This document shows, one piece after another, positions 23,983 through 37,136 of a DNA stretch of 64,000 nucleotides (the first letter of the stretch is position 1; the number at the start of each line of letters is the position of its first letter). This DNA is from Paralichthys olivaceus (Eukaryota > Chordata > Actinopteri > Pleuronectiformes > Paralichthyidae), in contig NC_091113.1 in the NCBI RefSeq assembly GCF_024713975.1, forward strand, positions 10,614,501-10,678,500, written 5' to 3'. The position numbers and the translations under genes are program-made. Below the pieces are notes generated by a model that saw only the letters and a program-made list of their open reading frames with translations, had not been told where the DNA came from and did not search any database.

Positions 23983-25211
23983 GCAATAACCACATAATAC
24001 ACTTTCAGTTGTCCTGGATGTAACGCCTGTTTTGTCCACTGCATTTGCCACAGAACCCCTCAACTACTTTCACATGTATGTCGGTTAGAACACCTGGTTA
24101 CAGTGTGGGTAAAACATCTTGCTCAAGTGCTCTTGAGCAAGATCCATTTTCCTCCACTACACTTTACACTCATGGGCCCAGAAATCCAAACTGGCAGCCT
24201 CCCAAGGGCTCCAGCCTCTCATCCACCAGCCAGACACAATGTGTGCTGGTCAGAGTAACTGTCATTAGATTGTCACAGTTTCTATGTCTCACTGCTGGTG
24301 AGAAACGCAACAGAAAAATGTAGAATCCAACAGAGAGATGACTTCTGTTCAGATAAACCTCAAAGGAACAGCTTTGTCTTGGGTGAAATTTGACTGTCAG
24401 TCTCGTCCCATTCACTTCTGCACAGCCTGATGGCGACCGGTTGAAGGACTTTACAGCATAGTTGTCAGTTTCACTGGCAGATCTTCATGAGATGAGTAAA
24501 TTATCCCTGAGATGAAGAATATTTTTTAAGTTCAATTTCAACTCAACTCAGACTTCTGCACATTTCACTCGTCACCCCTCATGGCAGCTCAACATAACAC
24601 TATTACAGTAATCCATATTTCCCAGTAACTAGTATTGTTGTAAATCCATATTTTACTTTAAGTTTAAAAAGATGTCCTGTCTATTAAGAGGGCTGAGCTG
24701 GTTGGAGTTGTGCTCATTTAAAAACCAGAGAGCTGTAGGCTGTTGTGTCTGGATCAGCTCCTGCAGCCAACAGCCGCATCGTGCCAAGGTTGTTACTGAA
24801 CATAAACTGTCATCGCATAGATTTACCGCCAAGGCCCTGGGCACAGAAGCTGAGTTTCAGATGTACTCCATAAGAGGACATCCCAGCCATCAGCAGGGGG
24901 ATTCCTGACCCCCAGGCTCAGTCAAAGATATGGAGATCTAGTCAGTGGTGGCTAAAGAAGAACATTTAAAACATTCAGTCTCGTATATAAGAGGTTAAAA
25001 AACATGCATGGATTTTAATTCAGAAGGCATTATGTCATGAATACTTGTATGTTTCTGTCAATTAAAAAAAGAAATGACAGTATTAATCCTTAACTTTCAG
25101 GAAACTTGGTTTTAATTTGAGTTCAAATACATCCACGGATATCCACTTTGAAAGATTCTGAAGGATTTGAAGAGTAAAAGTCTCAGCTCTGAATTTATTT
25201 GACTTCCAACT
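23983..25211. other. Intergenic, wdr24 - anks3
   Basis: No gene supported. 24090-24235 (ATCTTGCTCAAGTGCTCTTG and following) resembles a decayed fish repeat, but I cannot assign it. The rest shows nothing recognisable. Confidence 0.4.
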
Positions 25212-25219
25212 GTCCACAT

Positions 25220-26215
25220 TAGGGTAGGCATCGAGAAGCAGCTCCAAATTTCTGATTCCAATTCAATCATTAAGAAATGTAAGTTCTGATTCTGCTTATC
25301 TGTTCTTAAACGCATCACTGGCACTAGATTCAGTGGCAGGACTTGGCTATCTGTCTGTGCGACCGTGTCTCCCAAGCTGCACTGGCACTGCTGCTTTCTG
25401 GACTGGACGATTCTGCCCAAAGCAATACATTTTATTTTTATCTAGGCAGGAACTATTTAAAGATAAATATTAGCTGCGAGCAAATAAGTCTGGGTAGAGC
25501 CGCCCATAAGCGTCATCATGGACCCAGTAAGCGTTCAAAAGCATGGCTTCATTTCAGTGCAGCACCTGTGCCAAACTTATTTCATGCAAGGGAGGATGCA
25601 AAGCTAACACGATTAAACCCCTTCGCCTGCCCAGTATACAAATTCACGAATGTACCATTATCGATGTGTTGCGCTGGTCTCCCTCTCCCTCACAAACCCA
25701 GTCTTCCTCCTCAGTCAACCCTCAGCCAACAGCCCGGCCCTCATCGCAACCGGGTAAGTGAAACTTAAGTAACATTTCTCTTATCCTTCTTTGGTTCGGT
25801 TGCAAGTGCACAAGCACCACACACAGGCGTTCCTGCTTCTCTCATAAACACACATGCTCTCTAAACTGGAAATTAGTCGGCTGTTGCTGTGTTGTCATTT
25901 ACAGTTACACTGCATTGAATGAAAAGAAGAAATTATTATTGAATCATATCATTTAATAATCGAAGCAAAAACAATAGGGTCCTCGCACTGTCAGTGCTCG
26001 GGCCTCAATAACAGCAACTAATTCAAATTCATTTTCAGGTTCAATGCATTGAAGTCAGTTGTGAATATGACTTGTGTAAAGGTTTGTAAGAAATGTTTTT
26101 CTGTGAAATAAGCAAGTGAAATATTTTGACCCTTTAAAGAACTGCAATCGAGAATCGTTTAGAACCCGAATCGATGATATCTGATTCCTTGAAATTCAAA
26201 CGATACCCTACCCTG
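25220..26215 (+). mobile_element. hAT DNA transposon remnant with BED-finger fragment
   Basis: Inverted ends: left TAGGGTAGGCATCG, right (complemented) CAGGGTAGGGTATCG. They are flanked by an 8-bp near-perfect direct repeat, GTCCACAT (25212-25219) and GTCCACAG (26216-26223), the duplication length typical of hAT elements. Inside, on the plus strand from about 25548, is CSTCAKLISCKGGCKANTIK followed by PLRLPSIQIHE. This is the shape of a BED zinc finger (CxxC with downstream histidines) from the start of a ZBED-type hAT transposase, with one expected histidine position changed. The catalytic part of the transposase is absent from this 996-bp copy, so it is a deletion derivative that would depend on another element to move. 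Confidence 0.88.
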
Positions 26216-26223
26216 GTCCACAG

Positions 26224-26896
26224 AGGGATTACTGGTGTGAACTGCTGTAACTTTCATGTCTTTATCTTCAGCAGGACATTATATTCAAACAGCATACAAA
26301 TGAGAAGATTTCATTCTATTCACAAAGTATCACTGCAGAACTTATTTGAACTAAACAGACTTCTCTACTTCTGTAATGTACCTCTTCTCCTGGTGGCATG
26401 AGCATTATTCACACCACATTTCATATTCAGGAGAGAGAACAGTTTTTCTAAACAAATGTTTCACAGTATTTCAGCCTCTGATCCTTGATCAGCTCCACCT
26501 CCTCCTCGCTGTGCATTTTCACAACGCAACTAGTGGAGTTCAGTATTCACCAGCACAAGCGTGTGGGGGGGTCAGGTGCCCTTCCTGCCTGCTTGTCATT
26601 TCCCTGCAGCAGCTGCCGTTGACCGTGGCCTTGTCCAGATCTGGCGTGCTCAGGTCTATCAGCCTTTCCCAGAGGGGCAGCAGGTCTGCTACTTTGAGCC
26701 CATGGTGGTGGGGGGCTGTCCTCATCTTTGGCTTTCTCCCATTTCAGTGAGCTTGTTCAGGGTGGTGAGATCACCCTCCGTCGAATATTGGCAGAAATCC
26801 CTGAAGAGATGAGAGAGTTATTTTGTCGTCTTTTAGCAGCTGTCAAATTCTTCCAGCACTTGTTATGTCCATCCAGTCAAGACTCACCTGGAAAGG
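26224..26896 (-). other. anks3 3' UTR / downstream region
   Basis: Minus-strand sequence after the anks3 stop. A GT donor follows TTTCCAG near 26889 and an acceptor-like CTCTTCAG lies near 26800, so the 3' UTR may be spliced. No clear poly(A) signal was found. Confidence 0.35.
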
Positions 26897-29800
26897 TTAA
26901 GGCCGTTCCCAGCTATCAGACACTTTTTCAGGGGCACTCAGTCGCCTCAGGCTCTGCTGCACGGTTTTCAGGGTCCCTGCTGTTATGATGAAACAAGCGG
27001 CAGCATTAACATCAGACTGCCCGGATAACACGAAAACACTTAAATCTGAGTGTTACACCATCTTACCAAGCTGCTCTTCATAGGAATCCAGCTTCTTGAT
27101 TAGCTCGACAGCACTGGAGCGTGTCAGGCCCTCTGCAGCTACAAGGAAAAAAAGAATCACTTAAATCAGAGAGCATAAAATATGTGATTCAGCAAAGCTC
27201 ACACACGACTAGAAGGGAGCTCTGAAAGTGCATACCTCCACCTCAACCAAAAATCTTTTTACACTTCTCAAAACATACGAGATCTGTAACTTGGTGTTTC
27301 TCTTTGTTGTTGCATTGTTATTTAAAGCATGCTCACTTGTGTTATCACTCAAAATCTTTTTGTGCATGTGCACCCCCCCGTTACCACTATAGACTGAATG
27401 AATTATTTGGGAAACGTTGCAAAGAAAGTAAAACTAAATTTCTGATCTCCACCAAAATGTAATGGGTTCTTTCCTTCCACCAATTTTTATGGTAATCTGT
27501 AAATTAGTTTTTGCGTAACCCTGCTTACTAACAGTCTAACTACTTTCTTGGGGGAGGTAATAACTCACCGTTCACTCTGGTATCATCCTTTGCTTTATCT
27601 TCCAAACCAGTGCCATCAGTAGTAAAGCAGGAGAGCAGTTCAGCACAGCAGGTCCTAGCCTTCGCTAGTGTGGCGCTCATGTCCTGAGTCAGCCGGTGGT
27701 TCTCCACCAGCTCAGTATGGACCCTCCTCCATGCCATCTTGTCCTCCATCAGGCATCCCTCCATCACAGTACGCAGCTCCTTCTCCTGAGACACCTGGCT
27801 CTGCAGACTCTCCACCTCCTCGCAGCGCTGCAACAGGGAGAGTGAGTCGGTCAGATGTGGATGAAAGGTGTTCACTGAAGTGAAGAAACAATTTGTTGGT
27901 CTGGCGTTTACATTGAGTGTTTGCTTTGTAGTTACCTTGTGTAGTTGAATGGCCATCTCCTGCATCTCAGCCTCAAGTTGGTCAGCATAGGCCTGTTCCA
28001 GAGCATCACTGGGGGGTCGAGCGCTGCTGTGCCACCTTGCAATTCCCGAGGTCATCTTACGCTTCGGTCCAAACAATCTGGACAAAAGGATTGGATATTA
28101 TTCCCTGCCACATATATTAATACTGCATGTGCAGAAGTATACATGAGAGCGTGGCCTGTGGTCTCTTACTTGATTCCTATTTCTTTGAGATCATTTTCAG
28201 TCAGGGTGAGAAATATCCGCAGATCAATGTCTTGCTCTTCAAGTAATGAGAGATACTTGGAGATGCCGATTTGCGCCAAAAACTCCCTCAGATCCTGGAG
28301 GAACAAGAGAAGAGGAGACGGTTCTGAATAAACTTGACATGAACCACCTGTTCAGGTCACATTATGAATCAATCAAACCCACACATGCCTTTGGACCAGT
28401 GTAGGAAGGTGGAGGAACAACATGCGTGCGGATCCCACAGTTCCCTGTAGCACTGGAGTGAGCTGCCTCGTGGCTTCCGTGGCGACTCTTGCCTTTTGAG
28501 TGATGACCCTTATTTACTCGACGAGAGCTGCTCTTTTTGCACTGGTCGGAGTCCTGGTGGACAAAGACACATCTGTCTGTCACAGCGCATCAATACAAAA
28601 ACAAATCTGGTGTTTGCCTCCAGAACAGAGGGATTTCTGTGTTCACCTCGTTACTCTCCACAGAGCCTTCCCAGTTGAGGCCGATCACGTGAGGCAGGCC
28701 TTCGCTGCTGCTACTGCTGCTCCTCATGGTGGGCATGTCATTGTCAAAGAATGGACTATCATCTGGAACGGTAATATGGTGCATTTCAGTGCAAGCAGGG
28801 CCAAATCACCTTATATAGTCCACAGACACTATAACTGCTTTCAGTTATGCACTGAACTCTGGATAATCTCCTGAAATTATCCGAAGGAGCTGTATGTGAG
28901 GAGCCATAGAGGAGCCATACACGTGGAAGACACTGAAGGCTGGCAGTGGTGTTGATGCTAGGGATTCCTCTGTTGAGTCTTGACCACAGAATCTCCTGCT
29001 GCGTTTTTCATATGTAAAATGAAAACTGGACCCTATTGTGCAGTTCATGTCTGAAAATGGCCTTTCATAGGCCAAAAAACAGGAGCAGCTATGCTTCTCA
29101 CCTCTGCTGCTGTTGCTCTGGCCGTCCAGCTCATTGATAGGCGAAGTAACGTCCCGGTAGCAGAGGCCCTCACTCTGTTCACCAATATCACGGAAGGTCA
29201 TGTAGCCCGGCGGCACAGCAGGAGTCTCTGTGAGAAGGAGAGCTGCTTTAACAAACTGCTGATCCACCCATGGCTATGTTTATGAATGGCAGCACTCCAC
29301 TGATCGTGTTCTATCTTAATAGAATAAAACTGCAAAATTCAAGTAAAATCTATCCGCTGTATACAAACTACTGCAAATGTTAATCAACCTCTGTAATGCA
29401 CAGAACCCCCCACACTCTTAACATGGCTACCGGCTGGCAGACTGGATATATTACGTGACGCTACCACACAGTTTGCTGGTGCCTCCTACTCGAAACTTGG
29501 CGATGGCCTGAGGCCCATCGTGGATGCTAATGCCTTTAGCTCGGTTTCGACTGGGCCTTATCCTCGGGGGTGCACTGTCTGAGTCTTCAGAGGAGCTCAG
29601 GTCTTCAAAGTGTCCTGCCAGGTTGGATCAGATAATGACGGAGAGGAAAAAAAGAATTACAACTCATTTAGTAAGAATAAACAGTGGGACGTTAAGCGGT
29701 CGAGAAAAGTACCTGGTTTGGTTCTTGGAGAACGTGAGTCGATGAGGCTGACGATCTTGGTGCAGCCGTACATCATTGCAAGGGCACGGGCAGTCTCTCC

Positions 29801-30940
29801 CTTAGCATTGCGGTCATCTACTTTAACTTTCTGTAAATTAATAAAACCACATGTCAGGATCTTAAGGCATTACCTCTGTATAAGCAGGATAATTAGGTCA
29901 ACACAAATCCTCAACAGCAGGCAAGTCCTGTGTACATTTTCTGTCTCTGTCGCTTAATATTTGACACAAGGACAGCAAAGAGCATTTTTTATAAATGGTG
30001 ACCCACTCACGTGATCAAGCAGGTACTGAACTATAATTTCATGCCCAGAAGCAGCAGCCTCCATCAGGGGAGTGAAACCAAACCCTGGCTCCCTGTTTTT
30101 GAAAGAAAACATTTTTAAAAACTTGTCTTTGTCGGCATTGAGTGATGGGATGAATGAGGATGCTCACTTGACATTGGCGTCAGCATTGTTATCCAGCAGG
30201 AACCTGACCATCTGCTGGTGGCCTGTGCTCGTGCAGTGTAACAGAGCCGTCCAGCCCAGAGAGTCCTTCAGCTCCAACTCTGCACCTTGCTTTTTGAGGT
30301 AAGAAAAACAGAAAAGTGTAAAAACATTCAATCTGAATTTATGATCCCACTTCCTAGAAAGAATTTGTATTACATTAATTTTATATTGTGAAAACTCGCA
30401 AATTAGAAACTTGTCGAATTACAGGAAACATATCCTGCAGTATGCATGAACCGTTACTGTCGGGGGATCATGTTGTACCTGAAGCAGGAAGTACGCGATA
30501 CTTTCATTGCCACAGCTGGCTGCCAGCATCAGTGGGGTTAGACCTTTGGCAGTGGTGGCGTTGACGTTCACTCCAGCCTCCAGCAGGAGATTTGCAATGT
30601 TGTCGTGTCCGATGTACGCTGCATACATGAGCGGGGTCCATCCTCCAATGTTCTTGCCGTCCAGATTCACCTCACGTCTGAAAACAAACCACACGTTTCC
30701 AGTCATGTGTGTGTATATTAGAGAGGTGGACCTCCCAGGAGTGTGTGTGCATGGAGGATACTGAGTCACCCACTTCTTGATGCACTCTGCCACCACGTCG
30801 TACTGGCCGATGGAGCAGGCGGTGTGGAGGTCCAGGGGGACATCCAGCTCCTCGGGTCGCACCAGGGTCTCGCCCAGCCACAGGGAGAGGCTGACACCCA
30901 GCTGCTCTGACTCACTGGCCTCGTCGCTCAGCTCAGACAT
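26897..30940 (-). CDS. anks3: ANKS3, ankyrin-repeat and SAM-domain protein
   Basis: Fourteen exons: 30774-30940, 30479-30677, 30168-30289, 30011-30092, 29713-29830, 29465-29614, 29102-29227, 28647-28762, 28389-28553, 28170-28294, 27936-28077, 27569-27827, 27067-27132, 26897-26979. They total 1920 nt (639 aa); human ANKS3 is about 656 aa. Seen: an N-terminal MSELSDEAS, then about six ankyrin repeats (GGWTPLMYAAYIGHDNIANL, KGLTPLMLAASCGNESIAYF, LGWTALLHCTSTGHQQMVRF), a Ser-rich linker with RDVTSPINE, a SAM domain (DLREFLAQIGISKYL to NDLKEIGI), and a coiled-coil tail (ADQLEAEMQEMAIQLHK). ANKS3 partners with ANKS6/NEK8 and BICC1 in cilium-linked kidney and left-right patterning complexes. Exon 9 appears to end at a GC donor. 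Confidence 0.95.
27351..27560 (+). repeat. GGAGGTAATAA-type interspersed repeat in anks3 intron 12-13
   Basis: Contains ATCTCCACCAAAATGTAATG, GGGTTCTTTCCTTCCACC and the end GGGGGAGGTAATAA. Other copies lie at 45463, 47866, 49190 and 51400. Its terminal TAATAA overlaps the minus-strand splice-donor sequence (GTGAGTTATT) of anks3 exon 12. Confidence 0.7.
28834..29061. mobile_element. MITE, CTTTCAGACATG family, both ends present
   Basis: Left end ACTGCTTTCAGTTATGCACT; the right end complemented reads CCATTTTCAGACATGAACTG, an imperfect inverted pair. Internally shortened to about 228 bp, inside the anks3 intron between exons 7 and 8. Confidence 0.75.
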
Positions 30941-32090
30941 GTTTCCTCAGACTCGTCTTCTTCTCTCTTCTCCCTCACACCTGAGAACAGAGGTGAACCA
31001 GGACATGTTCACAGCCAAGGAGTGTTTCCTGAACCTCAGAGAGCAGGAGTCACTCCTGCTGCAGCTTCAGTTCGTAACAAACACACAAATCAATGTCTTC
31101 CTCAGACTTGCTGTTATTTTAACGCTAAGCTAAAGTGTAACTTCTGTACTCATCCGTCTTTAGCTAACTCCAACTTTTCTCTTTAAGCTAGTTTCACGTT
31201 AGCTTAGCGAGACAACTTCAAGCCCGGTTTGAACTTTACCCCAGTTTTGATAACCACAAAGATGAAACATCAAGTTAAACGGACTCACGTTGTAACAGCG
31301 GGTAGAAACACAATGGGTTCAACACTTACAGGCTGCGGAGTTTGATTTCTCAGCGGATCGAACTTTTCTATTTTGGGTGTCACATTCAATTGTGTCCGTG
31401 TAGAACCACGCCCCACCCTTTCCTGTTTGAAGGACACCGGTGGACCTTTTTTTCAGCTGCACCAGGTTTAGCCCTGTACATGCATCTCTTGTATTATCTT
31501 ATCTTACATTTGCAGCATTAGCATGTGGGGAAAAGTTTGTTTGTTAAAGAATTTGATTTTTTTTTTTACTTTTATATCTTGGACACAAACTCAGAAATAA
31601 AAATCTACACAGTAAGAGATGCTCTCACCTCCCTGTGGCTGTAAAACCCTGCAAATGAAACGATCTAAGTAATAAATAACTTAATTGGATTTCTGTCCAC
31701 AATAAAACTTACATGAAAAGGTCTCAAGTAAACAACTTTATTTTGATAGTCACAAGTCAAAAAGATGCACGATGGAGTGACACTATTTACAAAACATGTC
31801 ATTTTTCAGTCAAGGAAAGCATTGCCTGAAATTAGCTAAATAAGAAATCAATAGATGATGCACATTATCAAGGTTTGACCAAAGCAACCTTTTATAACTT
31901 CCTCACCCAAGAAAAGGAATCTAGCTGAATTGATGAGTTCAGCGATCGCTGTAAGCTCCTCTCGTTACAATCTGCCTGATCCTCTGGATACACTCATCAA
32001 TCATGAATTGTGTCTGACTTATAACTTGTTTGTTGTCACTTCGCACATTTACTGATAAATAAAAACAATGCAAACAAAAATACAAAATTA
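30941..32090. other. anks3 promoter/5' UTR side and spacer
   Basis: 30941-31400 is the upstream region of anks3 and contains several TTAGC/GCTAA words (31124-31133, 31159-31168, 31198-31208). A non-coding first exon is likely but its borders are not certain. 31400-32090 is AT-rich with no recognisable feature. Confidence 0.45.
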
Positions 32091-32096
32091 TTTATT
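32091..32096 (-). terminator. Poly(A) signal, C8orf33 homolog
   Basis: TTTATT on the plus strand (AATAAA on the minus strand), 140 bp past the stop codon. Confidence 0.6.
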
Positions 32097-32235
32097 TAGA
32101 CCAGAGCAGAGAGGAGTTTTTTTTATATAACATTGTGATTGTAATAGTTTTTTTCCCCCATTATCTCCATATTTTTCTTTCACAAAGAATGTCCAGCTCA
32201 GATCAGTGAAAAGTTTGTCTTCAGGGTTAAATAAA

Positions 32236-34529
32236 TCAAAGAAAATCAAAGCGAAACTCTTCCTTTGAGGGAGTGAAGACAAAAGCTGCTGTCTCCTCCT
32301 GAGTCTGTGGTGTCAGGTCTGTGTCCTGGGCTTCAGTCTGCTGCTGGCCCTCCTCTGTGGTGGGGGTCTGTGTTTTGACTTTAGCCCTCTGGCGGAAAAC
32401 AGACTTCTTTGGAGAATCTGACACAACTTTGACCTGAGCTGATGCAATTTCTGTTGGGAACAGAGAAACATGGTGATTGAGTGCACAGCAACGGAACACT
32501 TCCACAGTCCCAAAGCAGAACTTTTTACCCAAGTGCACTTTTTACCCCCGCCAGAGAGATTCTGTTAGAACCTCTTTCCGTTTGATTTCAGCAAGATTAC
32601 AGAAAGAATATCCATGAATCTTGATGGACAGGGACTGTTTGGCTTTGGTGGAGGTACAGGCCATTCTCATTACTGTTCAGATTACTCTACTTCTACCATC
32701 CACACTCACCACTCCGAATGAGTTTGAACTGCTTGTTCTTCTCCTCTTCCATTTTTTTCCTGTACTCTCCAGTCATGGCTCTCATCACCTGCCTCTTCTT
32801 GACCAGTGGAGCTTTGGAGCTACGCAGAGTCGTCAGAGCACGGGATGCCTCCTCCTCTACAGAGACAGAACACATTCAAGGTGCGACACCACAAAGCAAT
32901 TCAGTATCTGTATTTTACTATATATAATATACTTATATTTCTATATTCAGGCCTAAGCACAGCTTACACCTGGTATTGACAGATCATCTTTACTTTGCTG
33001 TGTTTGGAAGGTTTATTCTGCTAAACTCGGACAGCAGAAATAGTTGTGTTTTACTGTAACAGGTTAAAATCATACTAACTTTGTTTCGGTGTTCCTTTTT
33101 GGGATCTCATTCCCAGCTCCAGCTGCTCGATGCACCAGTCCAGCTGTCTGTTTAACTGCTCCTCTGCACTCTGTAACACACAGTCACATAAACATCAAAT
33201 CAACTTATCAACCAGAACCCAGCATGACTACTCTTCAGAATAAAAACTAGAGTTCAGCTGATGCCAAACCAATACATCTACTGATATATTTGTATATAAA
33301 ATATAGATTTTATGATGTTGTGATCAAACCCTTATGCCAAAGAAATGTATCAAAGCTTTGATATTTTACAGTTCAACCATTACATGTATTAAGAATAACA
33401 ATAAATTAAAAAAAACACAAAGAAAAACTTGAATTTATAAAAAAAAAGTAAAATAACAAACAAATGCATATTTATTTCTGCATTGTTAATTCTGTAGTGT
33501 TGAAAGCAAAAAATGTCTGTGAAAGGCTCATATTGATTGATTTTTTTATCGGCGAAGTGATAAATCAGGCTCTGAGGGAGTATTCATACTGACCAGCTCT
33601 GTGTTGTCCCCTCCTTGACTCCCTTCAGCTGGCTTCTGTTGTGCCTCTGTGCTTTCTAAGACTTTTTTCTTCCCAGATTTCTTCTTCTTCTTCTTTGCTT
33701 TGGCTTGCAGCTCAGATTCAGAGTTAACCTCCTGCAGCGAGGAAGGCTTTTCCTCCTGGATGCCACCCTGGCTTCCTGGAGAACTTGCCTCTGGGGTCTC
33801 TCCTGTCTCCATGTCTTGTACGGGTGTACCAGCAGGGATTTGGAAGTTAAAGGAAAAAGCAGAGCCTCCCCCGGTGAAGGATATGTGGCTCGGTGCTGGC
33901 TCTGCCCTGTCTGGTGAGATGTTCTTCTGAAGTGCTGGAGCGCTGTCAGGGAGGAAGTTGAACTTGAAGGTGTTGTGGCTGCGACTCCAGAGGGGTCTCT
34001 CAGTCGGAGTGGAGCTGTTTGACTTCGGTTCAATATCTGTAGAATGAACATGGAAATAACTTACTATGCAGGGTACTGTAATGACTTTGTATAGCAAGTT
34101 ACTCAACAATCTAAAGCTCAACTAATTTGTATCCCAAATGTCCATCAGATCAATAAAGTATCCATCTTATCCAATCTGTCTCTCTGTCCATCTATCTATC
34201 CTTATAGGGCAACTTGTTTTTAATCATAAACCATTATTTATTCTTGTTTAAGTTGATTTATTTGCTTTCAGGTCCTGCACAGCTTTTATTTTGGCTATTT
34301 TCCTAATTTCACAGTTTCTCTTTTGTGTTTGATTCGTATCTTCTTCATCAATGTATTCCCGAGTTCAAATAAACTGTAACAGATACAGACGATGAGTTAA
34401 TTCAGCTAAATATAAATTGTAAATCCACATTTAGTCTGTGAAAAAGATCTGTACCAGACTTCAGACTTTGCGAAGGAAAACGTGATGAGATGATGAAGTA
34501 CCTAGAAACAGCAGCCTCTGTTCGGCCAT
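32236..34529 (-). CDS. c8orf33: UPF0488 protein, C8orf33 homolog
   Basis: Five exons: 34502-34529, 33594-34036, 33080-33170, 32710-32856 and 32236-32450, total 924 nt (307 aa). The start is MAEQRLLFL. The conserved core matches human C8orf33: EEQLNRQLDWCIEQLELGM, then QKGTPKQKEEASRALTTLRS, KAPLVKKRQVMRAMTGEYR, and the terminal motif EEFRFDFL. The N-terminal half is a low-complexity, Ser/Pro-rich region with short FxFxF-like segments (TFKFNFLP, SAFSFNFQIP) and ends in a strongly basic KAKKKKKKSGKKK run, a likely nuclear signal. No enzymatic domain is visible and the molecular function of the family is not established. Gene order here (anks3, this gene, H3.3) does not follow the human C8orf33 locus on 8q24. 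Confidence 0.9.
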
Positions 34530-35582
34530 GTTGTTCAACTATTTAACTCGACGTCTCGGGGATGAAGACATGTTCAGCGGAACCAGCACATTTTCAAACA
34601 CTCACATCTTCTGTCTTCTTTAATGTTAGGAACGACTTACCTCCGGTTCCTCTGAAGAAGGGGTCCGTCTGGTAGTATTCACACAACGCTACTAGTTCCG
34701 CTTGACGATCGTTCCCCCTGATGGTCGATTGACACAAAAACGTTCCCCAAAACTTTTTTAAATGTAATTAAATCATCATAACAACTCGTTAAAATATATA
34801 ATAATTTATGGATTTAGAAAAAAACCACTTTCACACATTGAACCGTGGTAAAGTGAGAAAGTAAAAGAGCTGTGAGGCAGAATAAATCAAGTGTAACAGG
34901 AAGAGGTTGGGGGCTGTTCTCTGCTTCCCGCTCAGTCCTCCTCATTTAACATCAACACAAAGGATCAGACTGTTTCCTTGCTCCTTTGTCTAATGGCTGA
35001 ATAACAGAAAGATCCAGGTTTTGTCAGAGGGAACATGGTGTTAGGTTTGTTGGATTCTGATCTTCACACAAAGACTTGGAAGTACACAGGTTTAGTTTTG
35101 CAGCCCAGGCTGTTTGGTGGTTACCATGGGTTTTTACAAAACAAGACAAACGTGGCTTCCATCCTTTGGTTAAAAAAAACTGTGAGAAAAAACTGAGTTT
35201 GGGCTCCAGATGATGTCATCAGGTTCCATATATTTATATATATATGTTTATGTTTCAGCACATGTGCACACAAACAGACCACCCCCCGTGTTAACATGAG
35301 CTATAACTCCTGCTCTGTCCATCACAACCACATGTTCTTTTTCTTTATGCCCTGAGAGTAATTGACCACTTTTCTCCCACAGTGTCACCTTTCATTCATT
35401 TAAAGGAAGTGTCATTTTAAGACATCACTTCAAAATAATACAGAACTAAAAGCTGGTGGTTGAATGTAGTTTGTATTGTTGTTGATGAATCAACAGGATT
35501 GTTTTGGAGCTCAATAAAAAAAAAAGTCACTTTCTTATTTTTCCTTCAAATGCAGAGGCGCCTGGACCACGATCCTCCTCCA
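34530..35582. other. Spacer between C8orf33 homolog and H3.3 gene
   Basis: Divergent intergenic region of about 1 kb. It contains a short (TA)n at about 35228-35245 and a polyadenine run near 35515. No gene or transposon recognised. Confidence 0.4.
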
Positions 35583-35673
35583 CCAATCACATTCCGTCAG
35601 GGGGGTTCGTCTGGGCCAATGACGTAAGCTCCAGGGCGGGACTTCAGCCCGTGGTCCTGTCAGAGTATAAATA
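35583..35673 (+). promoter_or_regulatory. H3.3 core promoter: CCAAT boxes, CRE-like site, TATA box
   Basis: CCAAT boxes at 35583-35587 and 35616-35620; the second runs into TGACGTAA (35620-35627), a CRE/ATF-like element. TATAAATA follows at 35666-35673. The non-coding first exon then ends at 35754 (AAAG followed by GTAACA). A TATA box with CCAAT and CRE is an arrangement known from vertebrate H3.3 genes, which unlike replication histones are expressed throughout the cell cycle. Confidence 0.8.
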
Positions 35674-36518
35674 GCAGCCCCCCTCCTCTCCTCCTCAGTA
35701 CCACAGTCTGCCACGACAGGACCCGTCACGTCGACCGGAAAACAAACACAAAAGGTAACATGGCAGCTTTTCTCACTCGCGTGTCTCGTGGTTTTCCTTC
35801 TTTCTTGTTGAGGATTTATCTACAAAGTCACCGCTTTCATTTCCAGTTGGTCATCCAGGCTGAAACGCGGTTTGACGTTACTCGCCAGTCCATTGACAAC
35901 AACGGCGCGCGCCTTAGCTAGTGAGCTAATGTTAGCCCCACCTGAGCCGCTGTTCGCTAACTTTAACCGCGAAGAAACTCGACTTCACCACAACCACACG
36001 TCACATCAGAAGCCCCTCCACGTGTGTGGCTGTATATTACTTTGGTTTAGGCGGCAGTTTGACTGTAAATTGAACCTGACCCTCTGTGGAAGCTAGCTGG
36101 CGCCATTTTGCAACCGTCGCTGCTATCTTTAAATTTGCTCGCTAACGACAGCGAAGAAACGTGTGTGTGTCTCGGAGCTTAATGGTGGCGGCTCCTCGGA
36201 GCTGTTTTTAATTAAAACCACTCGTTTCTACCGCGCTGCACCGAATCAACCCACACAGAAGCATCACATCCACCAGTTCAGAGCTGCTGCTGTCACCAAT
36301 ACTGGATTTCTGTTCGATTGTAGTAATATTACAGATAAACGCTGTGTATTTATATTCTGAAGGAGGCGGGGACTCCGGTGTCCTCTCCAGAGCAGCTTAG
36401 TGTTCGGTGTACTTCCCCCGAGACGGCGCCTCGATCCAGTCAATACTGGAGTGTGATTCTGAGACTGTTGAGTGTGATCTATAAGTTAACTTCGTGTATT
36501 TTGTTTTTGTGTAGGTGA

Positions 36519-37110
<592 letters not shown>

Positions 37111-37136
37111 ATGATTTGATTTTATCTTTTTAGCGT

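Noticed and set aside
30100-34200. anks3 and C8orf33 homolog as one transcription unit
   Set aside because: Each has its own start codon, stop and flanking signals; the same-strand order alone does not imply a joint transcript.
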